From assembly GCF_023006505.1 (NCBI RefSeq), contig NZ_JALBGV010000002.1, forward strand, positions 62,001 to 126,000: a DNA stretch of 64,000 nt, read 5' to 3'. The stretch is from Neorhizobium sp. SHOUNA12A. Its GTDB lineage: Bacteria > Pseudomonadota > Alphaproteobacteria > Rhizobiales > Rhizobiaceae. Positions 1 to 7,614 of the stretch are shown here, piece after piece. Under the pieces are notes generated by a model. The model was not told where the DNA came from. It worked only from the letters and a program-made list of their open reading frames with translations, and searched no databases. How positions within the stretch are numbered: position 1 is the first letter of the stretch; every line of letters starts with the position of its first letter. Made by a program: the position numbers and the translations under genes.

Positions 1-158
1 AAGAACCAATAGAAGCTTGTCCGCGATAGACCCAGCTTCTTGGCAAGCGGCAGGATCTTCACCGAATCTACGCCGGATTCGAGCAGCGCTTCGTAGGCGG
101 CTTCAAGCCAACCCTCCTGAGAACCACGCCAGCCGCTGTCATTTACCGCCTGTTCCAT
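1..158 (-). CDS. TetR-family transcriptional regulator, N-terminal fragment
   Basis: The reading frame starts at an ATG at 158 and runs off the left edge, so only about 52 residues are present. They form a TetR-type DNA-binding domain: a first helix rich in Ala/Leu (EAAYEALLESGVDSVKI) followed by a helix-turn-helix ending in LAKKLGLSRTSFYWF, the usual TetR recognition-helix pattern. The ligand domain lies outside the window. The gene is divergent from the flavin demethylase at 304. The space between them holds a long inverted repeat (196-261) that is the obvious operator, so this protein probably represses its own gene and the demethylase/DddQ-like operon. The ligand is unknown, perhaps a quaternary ammonium or sulfonium compound. 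TetR family is confident; the regulon is inferred. Confidence 0.8.
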   Translation of the reverse strand, partial: MEQAVNDSGWRGSQEGWLEAAYEALLESGVDSVKILPLAKKLGLSRTSFYWF

Positions 159-195
159 AGGCACTTCCTAACAAATTCATAACCGCACTTCAAGT

Positions 196-261
196 GGAAT
201 GTACATGAATGTCAACTGTAGGTACGGCGATGTTTTCAATATTGACATAACTGTACATTCC
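196..261. promoter_or_regulatory. Divergent operator/promoter: long inverted repeat between tetR and the demethylase operon
   Basis: GGAATGTACA at 196-205 is repeated in inverted orientation as TGTACATTCC at 252-261. The similarity extends inward through TGTCAA (210-215) and TTGACA (242-247), so each half reads GGAATGTACA-N3-ATGTCAA. The inner elements TTGACA (242-247, plus strand) and the complement of 210-215 (minus strand) look like -35 boxes firing outward, and each operator half then lies in the following promoter spacer. Such symmetry fits a repressor controlling both directions. The -10 boxes are weak (TTAGCC near 265 on the plus strand), so the exact promoters are uncertain. Confidence 0.6.
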
Positions 262-303
262 TGTTTAGCCTTATGCGCAAAGGCCAAAACCGGAGCCCGT
301 CGC

Positions 304-2340
304 ATGTCGAACGATCCCCTCCTTCAGCCCTACACACTGAAGCATCTGACTCTACGCAACCGTATCATCGTTACATCGCATGAGCCCGCCTACCCTGAGG
401 ATGGCATGCCGAAGGAGCGTTACCGAGCCTATACCCTCGAGCGGGCGAGGGGCGGCGTGGCCCTGACAATGACGGCGGGGTCGGCAGCGGTGTCGAAAGA
501 CAGTCCACCGGTCTTCAATAACCTGCTCGCTTACAAGGACGAGATCGTTCCGTGGATCCGGGAAATGACCGATGCCGTGCACGAAGAGGGCGCGGCTATC
601 ATGATCCAGCTGACCCATCTCGGCCGGCGCACCCGTTGGGACAAGGGCGATTGGCTGCCGGTGGTCGCGCCGTCCCATCATCGTGAAGCGTCGCACCGCT
701 CCTTCCCGAAGAAGATGGAGGATTGGGACATCGAGCGCATCATTAGAGACTTCGCAGACGCAGCCGAGCGCATGAAGGCGGGCGGCATGGACGGTGTCGA
801 GCTTGAAGCCTACGGTCACCTGATCGATCAGTTCAATTCGCCGCTCACCAATGAACTGGACGGGCCATATGGGGGCTCGCTCGAAAATCGCATGCGGTTC
901 TGTTTCGACGTCTTCAAGGCGATGCGCGAGCGCGTCGGAGACGACTTCATCCTCGGCGTTCGCTATACGGCCGACGAATGTCTCCCCGGAGGCACTGGAA
1001 AAGCTGACGGTATCGAGATTTCGCGACGGCTGCGCGACAGCGGTCTGATCGACTATCTGAACGTGATCCGAGGTCACATCGATACGGATGCCGGCCTGAC
1101 GGACGTCATTCCGATCCAGGGCATGGCGAACTCGCCACATCTCGATTTTGCCGGTGAAATCCGCGCCGCAACCCAATTTCCGACCTTTCATGCGGCAAAA
1201 ATCCCGGATGTGGCGACGGCACGGCACGCCATTGCCGCGGGCAAAGTGGACATGGTCGGAATGACGCGCGCCCACATGACGGATCCGCACATCGTTCGCA
1301 AGATTATCGAAAAGCGCGAGGAGGACATACGCCCTTGCGTCGGCGCGAATTACTGTCTCGACCGCATCTACCAGGGCGGGATGGCTTTTTGCATCCACAA
1401 TGCCGCAACCGGTCGCGAACAGACCATGCCGCATACCATTGCAAAAGCCGACACCCGCAAGAAGGTGGTCATTGTCGGAGCCGGGCCGGCTGGCCTCGAA
1501 GCGGCGCGCGTGGCCGCCGAGCGGGGTCATGCGGTCGTGGTCTTCGAGGCGGCCAACAATCCCGGCGGGCAGATCCGCCTCACCGCGCAGAACGAACGCC
1601 GCCGTGAGATGATCAGCATCATCGACTGGCGGATGAGCCAATGCGAGAAGCTTGGTGTCACGTTCCATTTCAACAACTGGGCGGATGCTGACATGATCGC
1701 AGCGGAAGAGCCCGACGTGGTCATCATCGCAACAGGTGGACTACCGCATACCGAGGTTCTGTCGAAGGGAAATGAGCTTGTCGTCTCCTCCTGGGATATC
1801 ATTTCGGGCGACGTCAAGCCGGGCACCAATGTGCTGATCTTCGACGATGCCGGCGACCATGCCGGCTTGCAAGCCGCGGAATTCATCGCCAAGACAGGGG
1901 CCAAGGTCGAGATCATGACGCCCGACCGCTCCTTCGCGCCGGAGGTCATGGCGATGAACCTTGTTCCCTACATGCGCTCGCTGCAGAAACTCGACGTCAC
2001 CTTCACCGTCACCTACCGGCTGCAATCGGCCGAAAAGAGCGGCAACCAGATCATTGCCCATGTCGGCAGCGACTATGGCGGCGTTGAAAAGCAACGGACC
2101 ATCGACCAGATCGTCATCAATCACGGTACGATCCCATTGGACGATCTTTATTTCGAGATGAAGCCCGGCTCGAAGAATCTCGGTGAAATTTCCTACGACC
2201 AGCTGATTTCCGGCGCACCGCAAACGGCCGAGCGCAATCCCGCTGGCACCTATCAGCTCTTTCGGATTGGCGACGCGGTCGCTGCTCGCAACACGCATGC
2301 AGCGATCTATGACGCATTGCGGCTTGCCAAGGATATTTGA
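304..2340 (+). CDS. TMADH/2,4-dienoyl-CoA reductase-family flavin oxidoreductase, probable N-demethylase
   Basis: This 678-residue enzyme has an N-terminal FMN-binding TIM barrel (about 8-335), an Fe-S motif region, and a C-terminal FAD/NAD-binding half starting with the Rossmann motif VVIVGAGPAGLEAA near residue 387. This is the layout of trimethylamine dehydrogenase, FadH and the rhizobial/pseudomonad demethylases of dimethylglycine and N-methylproline (DgcA/Stc type). The start is placed at ATG 304, where residues begin MSNDPLLQPY, with GGAG just upstream; an ORF open from 199 would put coding sequence across the operator. In the cluster region Cys345, Cys351 and Cys363 are present, but the residue where TMADH has its second ligand is Ala348. 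The gene overlaps or nearly abuts the DddQ-like gene at 2343. The substrate is inferred from the Rieske pair nearby; demethylation of a betaine-derived amine is most likely. Confidence 0.8.
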   Translation: MSNDPLLQPYTLKHLTLRNRIIVTSHEPAYPEDGMPKERYRAYTLERARGGVALTMTAGSAAVSKDSPPVFNNLLAYKDEIVPWIREMTDAVHEEGAAIMIQLTHLGRRTRWDKGDWLPVVAPSHHREASHRSFPKKMEDWDIERIIRDFADAAERMKAGGMDGVELEAYGHLIDQFNSPLTNELDGPYGGSLENRMRFCFDVFKAMRERVGDDFILGVRYTADECLPGGTGKADGIEISRRLRDSGLIDYLNVIRGHIDTDAGLTDVIPIQGMANSPHLDFAGEIRAATQFPTFHAAKIPDVATARHAIAAGKVDMVGMTRAHMTDPHIVRKIIEKREEDIRPCVGANYCLDRIYQGGMAFCIHNAATGREQTMPHTIAKADTRKKVVIVGAGPAGLEAARVAAERGHAVVVFEAANNPGGQIRLTAQNERRREMISIIDWRMSQCEKLGVTFHFNNWADADMIAAEEPDVVIIATGGLPHTEVLSKGNELVVSSWDIISGDVKPGTNVLIFDDAGDHAGLQAAEFIAKTGAKVEIMTPDRSFAPEVMAMNLVPYMRSLQKLDVTFTVTYRLQSAEKSGNQIIAHVGSDYGGVEKQRTIDQIVINHGTIPLDDLYFEMKPGSKNLGEISYDQLISGAPQTAERNPAGTYQLFRIGDAVAARNTHAAIYDALRLAKDI

Positions 2341-2342
2341 AC

Positions 2343-2948
2343 ATGGCCCGCAGCCAGGCCTTGCAGGATTTTCTGAATACCGCGATCGTCGCATTCGACC
2401 GGTTTGTCGAGGATTCACGGGCCCGGCAGTCACAGACGCAGATATTTGCGCACCTGCAAACATCGCTGCCGGAGCGGGTGAATATCGCAAAGCGGCTTCC
2501 GATTTGCGGCCTGTATTTGCAGAGTGTCTTGGCGGCAAAGGCGGAGCAACCCTCGTTGAACATCTTGCTCCGGCGCTTTGCAGCGTTGGAGGCGCAGCTC
2601 GAATGGAACTGTCGCTCGACCTATGACAATTCAGCCAGCGCAAATTTTCCGATGGGCCACGCCAATACCATGATTGTCGGGCCGGGCGGTCTCGAGGACC
2701 GTCCGGACGTGTGGCTTGGCGCGACCTTGATGGCGCCGAACGTGCGGTATCCGGATCACGATCATGCACCGGAGGAAATCTATCTCGTCCTGTCGGATGG
2801 CGAATTCATGCAGGGCGATTCCGGTTGGTTCACGCCGGGCATGGGTGGCTCTTTCTACAATCCACCTGGAATCCGGCATGCGATGCGCTCGGGCGAGAAG
2901 CCTCTCTTCGCATTCTGGGCACTTTTGCCCGACCAGCGGAAACATTGA
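2343..2948 (+). CDS. DddQ-like dimethylsulfoniopropionate lyase-family cupin
   Basis: The predicted 201-residue protein is all-helical at its N-terminus (1-95) with a single cupin barrel at 100-195. The core YPDHDHAPEEIYLVLSDGEF, then GGSFYNPPGIRHAMRSG and PLFAFW, is the signature of the DMSP-lyase family. Tyr136, His139, His141, Glu145, Tyr147 and His179 match, at a constant offset of 16, the Zn-binding and catalytic positions I recall for Ruegeria DddQ (Tyr120, His123, His125, Glu129, Tyr131, His163). DddQ cleaves DMSP to dimethyl sulfide and acrylate. ATG 343 bases into the third kilobase (2343) was chosen over a TTG at 2337; it lies 2 bases after the stop of the demethylase gene, so the two are cotranscribed. 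In this context the substrate could be DMSP or another onium carboxylate. The family is confident; the activity is untested. Confidence 0.75.
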   Translation: MARSQALQDFLNTAIVAFDRFVEDSRARQSQTQIFAHLQTSLPERVNIAKRLPICGLYLQSVLAAKAEQPSLNILLRRFAALEAQLEWNCRSTYDNSASANFPMGHANTMIVGPGGLEDRPDVWLGATLMAPNVRYPDHDHAPEEIYLVLSDGEFMQGDSGWFTPGMGGSFYNPPGIRHAMRSGEKPLFAFWALLPDQRKH

Positions 2949-2998
2949 AGCAAGGTGATCGATAGTTTCTTCGGTCATCCCTGCTAGTGTTTAAGGCC

Positions 2999-4084
2999 TT
3001 ACCGATCGACCACGAGGTCACTGAGTGGCTTCGAACAGCACGGCAGGAATAACCCGGCGTCGATCTCTCGCTGGCGGATCCCGCCATTGTGGTTCATGTC
3101 GACGGATCCGGACACCAGTTTTGATTTGCAGGTGCCACACACTCCGTTTGAACATGAAGAGGGGAGTTTCACGCCAGCTTTTTTCGCGCAGGACAGGATG
3201 GTCTGCTCGCCTGAAACATCGATTTTACGGACCTGCTTGGCAAACTCCACCGTGAACGTTCGCGTGGCTGTTTCCAGGACAACCGGAAGGTCGATGTCGT
3301 CGATGACGGCAGCGTCGAAGCTCTCCTCGATATAATAGGACGACGGAACGCCGAGCCCTGCGGCAATCACGCGGGCAGCAGCCATGAATGGCGCCGGGCC
3401 GCAGCACATGACGACACGCTCTGCGATGTCAGGTACGGCCAGCTTCATGTAGTCTGCCGAGATGCGCCCGGTAAGGCCAGGCCAATGGGCTTCGCCGGCG
3501 GTGATCTCAGGTAGGAAATGCAGGCGGAGCTGCTTTCCTTTACTCGCCAGGCAGGCGAGTTCCTCCCGAAAGATCAAGTCCTTAGGGCTTCGAGCAGCAT
3601 GCATGAATACGACGTCGATGGGTTCAAAGGTATCCGCCAGTTCGCGGACGATCGACATGACTGGCGTAATCCCCGACCCACCAGACAGAAGCAGCAGTTT
3701 CTTGGCATTGGGCCGGATGAAATGTCCGAGCGGTCCATTGCCCTTCATCGTTGAGCCAACTGTGACGTTGTCATGAAACCAGTTGGAAATCTTACCGTCA
3801 GGCACGCGTTTCACGGTGACTGAAAACGCGTTGGTGCGCTGCGGCGAGGAGGATATGCTGTAGCAGCGGCTTTCGGGCTCGGCGTCAATTTCGAGATCGA
3901 ACAGGAAATACTGGCCGGCCTTGAAGGCGAACCTCTTTCCAAGCGAAGAAGCGAATGTGAATGTTTTTACATCATGCGTTTCCTGGTGGACGTCGATGCA
4001 AACCAGATCCTCGTCCAAATCCCGGTTCCAGAATTCAGTTTTCTCTATCCGATCGACAGATGCGAATGCGCTCTTAATATCCAT
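2999..4084 (-). CDS. GbcB-like ferredoxin-NAD(P) reductase component of the Rieske oxygenase
   Basis: This 361-residue flavoprotein has a ferredoxin-reductase FAD domain (CYSISSSPQ, the RxYS-like FAD motif), an NAD-binding domain (LLLLSGGSGITPVMSI), and a C-terminal plant-type 2Fe-2S domain with cysteines in CSNGVCGTC and a fourth in FLPCCSKP. This is the order in GbcB and in stachydrine/carnitine demethylase reductases. It passes electrons from NAD(P)H to the Rieske oxygenase at 4074-5327. The start at 4084 (MDIKSAFASV) overlaps the end of the oxygenase gene by 11 bases, indicating translational coupling; the longer ORF to 4189 would run far into the oxygenase. It converges on the DddQ-like gene, with about 50 bases between stops. 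Confidence 0.85.
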   Translation of the reverse strand: MDIKSAFASVDRIEKTEFWNRDLDEDLVCIDVHQETHDVKTFTFASSLGKRFAFKAGQYFLFDLEIDAEPESRCYSISSSPQRTNAFSVTVKRVPDGKISNWFHDNVTVGSTMKGNGPLGHFIRPNAKKLLLLSGGSGITPVMSIVRELADTFEPIDVVFMHAARSPKDLIFREELACLASKGKQLRLHFLPEITAGEAHWPGLTGRISADYMKLAVPDIAERVVMCCGPAPFMAAARVIAAGLGVPSSYYIEESFDAAVIDDIDLPVVLETATRTFTVEFAKQVRKIDVSGEQTILSCAKKAGVKLPSSCSNGVCGTCKSKLVSGSVDMNHNGGIRQREIDAGLFLPCCSKPLSDLVVDR

Positions 4085-5327
4085 GCGCACGCATCCGATC
4101 GATGTACCAGGTGGCGAATTTGTCGAGGTTCGTCTCCGAGAATGGCGAATAGGGGCCGGGCACATAGGCAGGGTCTTCGACGCCGGCATGTGAGCGCGCG
4201 ACGAGTTCCGCGTCCTGATCCGTGGTCGCCACCCAGACGTTCGTCAACTTCTCAAGGTCGTAATGCACGCCCTCGACGGCGTCCTTGTGAACGAGCCACT
4301 TCGTGCGCACCAGCGTCTTGTCGGGCGAAATTGGAATGACTATCGCCACGATGGCATGGTCACCCATGAAGTGGTTCCAGCTGTTATGGCCCCAGAGATG
4401 CATATCGCCGAGGTCCTTGCGGGTCATCGTTCCTAAAAGTTTGGATGATGCCGCCGTAGCGTCCGGGGTCTGGGATTCGCCCGCACCGGAAATGATAAGG
4501 CGCTGCGTCCTGAAATTGGTCTCACAATCGACGAGTTGTTCGATGGCGGCGGATGGGTAGCCGTCTGCTGTCCATTGAAGGATGCGCTCTTCATAGAGAG
4601 CAAGATGCTCTTCGGCCTGCGCCCTGTCTTCTGGACTGAGTGTCTCGGGATCGAAACCGAAATCCAGATCGACGAAAGAGACGCAAAGCTCCGGGTGGTT
4701 CGCCGAGCAATGGTAACACTCACGATTGTTCTCCATCGTCAGCTTCCAGTTGCCGTGCTCGATCACATCGGTTTCGAATGCGACTTTGGAATTGCCAATA
4801 TCGTAGGGCGCCAAGCGCTCCGTCATAGCCAGCTCGAGCCGAGCAATGTCCTTTGGCGGATTGTCGGCAAGGCAAACATAGATGAGGCCGCTGATCGACT
4901 TGAAGGTCACAGGCTTCAGGCTATGACACTCTTTGTTGAAGTCCTTGCCCATATGGGGTGCATAATTCAGTTCCCCGCTGAGTTCGTATGTCCAGGTGTG
5001 ATAGGGACAGACCAGCTTCGAGACGATCGTCTTGCCGGGATTGAGGAGGCGCGAACCCCTGTGGCGACAGACGTTGTGCACGACGCGGATTTCGCCGTCA
5101 TCGTCGCGCAGCAGGATCAGGCTGGTTTTGCCGATGTCGATAACCGCAGCGTCGCCGGGCTCGGGCACGTCGCATTCAAGTCCGACGCAGATCCAGTGCC
5201 GACAAAAGAAGACGTCGATATCCGCTTCGAACACGTCTGACCGGGTATACAGGCCCGCTGGCAGAGCATGGCCGTCAGCACGCGCGTCCAAAAGTGACGA
5301 GATCGAAGACGCAAGTTTGTTCAGCAT
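4074..5327 (-). CDS. GbcA-like Rieske non-heme iron oxygenase (quaternary amine demethylase type)
   Basis: The 417-residue alpha subunit has an N-terminal Rieske domain with CRHRGSRL and CPYHTWTYELSG (the two Cys-His pairs) and a C-terminal catalytic domain. NNRECYHCSANHPELC contains the mononuclear-iron histidine pair, with an acidic residue expected further on. Overall similarity is to glycine betaine monooxygenase GbcA and stachydrine demethylase, which remove one N-methyl group as formaldehyde. Start ATG 5327 (MLNKLASS) follows an AGAGG ribosome site. The reductase gene follows, overlapping by 11 bases. Together with the flavin demethylase at 304 this makes a plausible two-step demethylation route. 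Whether the substrate is glycine betaine, stachydrine, carnitine or a sulfonium analogue cannot be read from the sequence. Confidence 0.85.
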   Translation of the reverse strand: MLNKLASSISSLLDARADGHALPAGLYTRSDVFEADIDVFFCRHWICVGLECDVPEPGDAAVIDIGKTSLILLRDDDGEIRVVHNVCRHRGSRLLNPGKTIVSKLVCPYHTWTYELSGELNYAPHMGKDFNKECHSLKPVTFKSISGLIYVCLADNPPKDIARLELAMTERLAPYDIGNSKVAFETDVIEHGNWKLTMENNRECYHCSANHPELCVSFVDLDFGFDPETLSPEDRAQAEEHLALYEERILQWTADGYPSAAIEQLVDCETNFRTQRLIISGAGESQTPDATAASSKLLGTMTRKDLGDMHLWGHNSWNHFMGDHAIVAIVIPISPDKTLVRTKWLVHKDAVEGVHYDLEKLTNVWVATTDQDAELVARSHAGVEDPAYVPGPYSPFSETNLDKFATWYIDRMRAHGY

Positions 5328-5384
5328 GAAGACCTCTTTGCCAGCTTTCGGGCAAGAGTGACCTTGCCATGCAATTCGTTCAAC

Positions 5385-5409
5385 GGCATAAATTGTTACG
5401 TTGGCATAA
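5385..5409. promoter_or_regulatory. Direct repeat GGCATAA in the Rieske oxygenase / LysR divergent spacer
   Basis: GGCATAA occurs at 5385-5391 and again at 5403-5409, 18 bases apart, in the 110-base space between the divergent oxygenase (start 5327) and LysR gene (start 5438). LysR regulators often bind in such spacers, and the spacing puts both copies near the same DNA face (about 1.7 turns), but the repeat is short and could be chance. Confidence 0.3.
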
Positions 5410-5437
5410 TGAAAAGTAATGGATTGAGGGCGGGAGC

Positions 5438-6325
5438 ATGCAGTTTCGTAAACGACTCCCATCCTTGACCGCGCTGCTGATGCTTGAAGCAGTTTTGCGC
5501 AGAAAGAGCTTTACCGTGGCCGCGACCGAACTTGGCGTCACTCAGGCGGCCGTAAGCCGGCAGATTGCTTTGCTTGAGGAAGAACTGGGGCAGCCAATGT
5601 TCGTGCGTAAACACCGCGCAATCGAACCTACGCCTGCGTGCCGCATTCTGGGGGCTTCGCTGGCGCAGAGCCTTTCCAATATTGCGGAGACGGTCGATGC
5701 GATCAAAACATCCGACCAGGATGTCGTCACAATCGGCGCGACGATCGCGTTTTCGTCCTTCTGGCTGCTTCCGCGTCTGGCCGACTTCCGTTCCCAAAAC
5801 CCCGGTATCCAGGTGCGTGTCGTATCCCAGGATGAAAAAATCGATCTCGATAGTGGTGAGATAAACATTGCCATTCGTTATGGAATACCGCCGTTTAACG
5901 ATGGGATGGTCATTGCTTCGAAAGACGATTTCATAACGCCTGTGTGTTCGCCCGATTATCTCAAACGCAGACAACCAGGCCCTTTATCATCGACAGACGA
6001 GTATATCGAAACTCACAGTTCCGACCCGTTGTGGTTCTCGTGGGCTCAATGGCTTGACCAGATCGGAGCGTCCTTCGATTTCAAGCCGTCCCTGAGATTC
6101 AGTCATTATACCGAAACGATATTCGCTGCGTGTAATGGCCAGGGGGTAGCACTCGGCTGGGGCGCGCTCGTTCAGGCTTTTCTTGATGCCGGAACGTTGG
6201 TCGCGCTGCATGATCTGACTTACAAGGCTGACGGGCGATATAATATCCTGCTGCCACTCAGGGCGCGACGAACGGTTGCCAGTGACAGAGCCGTTGCCTG
6301 GCTCACGGCAGCATTGCACGCATAA
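5438..6325 (+). CDS. LysR-family transcriptional regulator (GcvA-like)
   Basis: This 295-residue protein begins with an intact LysR winged HTH (LPSLTALLMLEAVLRRKSFT, then VAATELGVTQAAVSRQIALLEEELGQPMF) and continues with a periplasmic-binding-fold effector domain. The early GcvA-type pattern and the basic stretch just after the ATG fit the GcvA subgroup. It is divergent from the Rieske oxygenase gene and is the likely regulator of the oxygenase-reductase pair. The effector is unknown, perhaps the betaine-type substrate. The cluster thus has two regulators, TetR on the left unit and LysR on the right unit. Confidence 0.85.
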   Translation: MQFRKRLPSLTALLMLEAVLRRKSFTVAATELGVTQAAVSRQIALLEEELGQPMFVRKHRAIEPTPACRILGASLAQSLSNIAETVDAIKTSDQDVVTIGATIAFSSFWLLPRLADFRSQNPGIQVRVVSQDEKIDLDSGEINIAIRYGIPPFNDGMVIASKDDFITPVCSPDYLKRRQPGPLSSTDEYIETHSSDPLWFSWAQWLDQIGASFDFKPSLRFSHYTETIFAACNGQGVALGWGALVQAFLDAGTLVALHDLTYKADGRYNILLPLRARRTVASDRAVAWLTAALHA

Positions 6326-6504
6326 CCAGAAGTATTGGCACCCGGACCAGTTCTCCATGTCGTCTGAGACCCGCCAAGGGTGATTTTTACCATCAACGGC
6401 ATCCTGCTCTACGAGTTCTGCGCGAATGGTCGCCGCAGCGGCGGTACTTCGGCCGGCCTGGTATTGATGAAGCTCTCCTAAGAGGCGGAAAGCCGGGCCG
6501 AGGG
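6326..6504. other. Short gap with a possible gene remnant
   Basis: Between the LysR stop and the AraC stop lies about 180 bases. A small plus-strand frame from about 6380 to 6480 is open (VIFTINGILLYEFCANGRRS and onward to a stop at 6481) but has no clear ribosome site or recognised family. The minus strand is also partly open. It may be a decayed gene end; no terminator was seen. Confidence 0.2.
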
Positions 6505-7413
6505 TTACCGTCGCAATATGGTGTCAGCGCCCCTGCCGACGCTCGCATACATGCCGGTCGTGCGGAATTCGGTGGGGTTGGTGCCGTAGGCACGGCGAAA
6601 GACCTTGGAGAAGTAGTTGGCGTCCCGGAAGCCTGAGCGGATTGCCACCTCCTTCACCGGCATGCTGTCGGTCTTGGTCAAAAGCTTGATGGCGCGCTCC
6701 AGGCGTTTTTGCAGAACGAACTCGGCCGGCGGAACGCCTTCGCTGGCGGCGAAGATGCGCGAGAAATGCGCTCGGCTGAGACCCGCGACCTTGGCTAGCT
6801 CCTCGACCGGCAGCGGATGCTCGAGATTGCTCACGATGTGGCCGATGACATGCTGCATCGTCCGGTATTCCTCGCTGAAGATGGGATGTGAACCGAAGAC
6901 GTCGTCATAGAGCGCCATGGCCGCTTCGTAGGCGATGGCCGATGCGCGGCCCGGGGTCTCCGCGCCATTGATGAGACGCAGGCTGCAATCGGCCAGATGC
7001 TCGATGGTGCGCGGCTGCAGCTTGAGGATCGGGCCGGTCACCGCAAGGACGGAGCGGTGAATGCGAAGCGCTTCGTCGCCATTCATCGAGATCCAGAAGA
7101 ACTCCCATCGGCCGCCGTCCTCCAGCCAATAGCGATGGTTATGCGGGACGAGAACCAACAGGGTTTCACCTTCCTTCACCCGCAGCTCACGGTTGTCGTA
7201 TCTGAGGTTGCCAGCGCCGCCGATCGTATGCTGGAGCACAGTGAAGGGGGTCTGGCCGCGCTTGCGTCCGTCCCAATCATAGGCGGCATCCGTGCGGATC
7301 TCGTAGCCGGTGCTGGTCGGCATCGTGTGCAAAGTCTGCCGGCCCCGCGGCAACGAGACGGTCCGCATGACCGGCCCCCGCTCGATCAGTTCCTGCAGCA
7401 TAGAATTACCCAT
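6505..7413 (-). CDS. agpT: AraC-family activator of alpha-galactoside genes
   Basis: The 302-residue protein has an N-terminal AraC-type sugar-binding cupin (LVLVPHNHRYWLEDGG) and a C-terminal double HTH (EELAKVAGLSRAHFSRIFAA and VKEVAIRSGFRDANYFSKVF, then the RRAYGTNPTEFR end). It is divergent from agaL1 and the agp transporter genes. In S. meliloti an AraC-like activator, AgpT, is required to induce the alpha-galactoside genes, and gene order here agrees. The start at 7413 (MGNSMLQEL) has AAGG about 11 bases upstream. A longer open frame to 7740 overlaps the divergent galactosidase gene and is rejected. It likely responds to melibiose, raffinose or galactose. Confidence 0.8.
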   Translation of the reverse strand: MGNSMLQELIERGPVMRTVSLPRGRQTLHTMPTSTGYEIRTDAAYDWDGRKRGQTPFTVLQHTIGGAGNLRYDNRELRVKEGETLLVLVPHNHRYWLEDGGRWEFFWISMNGDEALRIHRSVLAVTGPILKLQPRTIEHLADCSLRLINGAETPGRASAIAYEAAMALYDDVFGSHPIFSEEYRTMQHVIGHIVSNLEHPLPVEELAKVAGLSRAHFSRIFAASEGVPPAEFVLQKRLERAIKLLTKTDSMPVKEVAIRSGFRDANYFSKVFRRAYGTNPTEFRTTGMYASVGRGADTILRR

Positions 7414-7614
7414 GAAAGCATAATCCTTCTCTGGCGGCCCCGCCGAATTTGCGCATAATCCGCTCCCGAGAGAGAGAACACCGCCAGCATCGAGGAACGG
7501 CGGGGAGGGGAATAAGCCGGATTTCTGGCCTCTTTTGGCGCAGTGCGCAAGCCCGGCGGCTATTCTTCTTCTCTTCCCCAGCGCCGGCATTTTCATCGCA
7601 TCGAGGTCAGGATC
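7414..7614. promoter_or_regulatory. agpT/agaL1 divergent control region
   Basis: The 201-base space between the AraC gene and agaL1 must hold both promoters and the AgpT sites. Beyond a run of GA repeats near 7469-7478 (GAGAGAGAGA) and a GC-rich stretch, I see no clear paired operator, and no promoter could be placed with confidence. Confidence 0.35.

Noticed and set aside
199..303. Upstream extension of the demethylase reading frame
   Set aside because: It crosses the inverted-repeat operator and lacks a ribosome site; ATG 304 has GGAG ahead and gives the normal family N-terminus.
352..1668. 438-residue open frame on the minus strand
   Set aside because: It is the complement of the demethylase gene, with no recognisable domain; GC-rich genes commonly leave such open antisense frames.
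6326..6504. Insertion-sequence remnant between the LysR and AraC genes
   Set aside because: No inverted ends, target duplication or recognisable transposase segment was seen.
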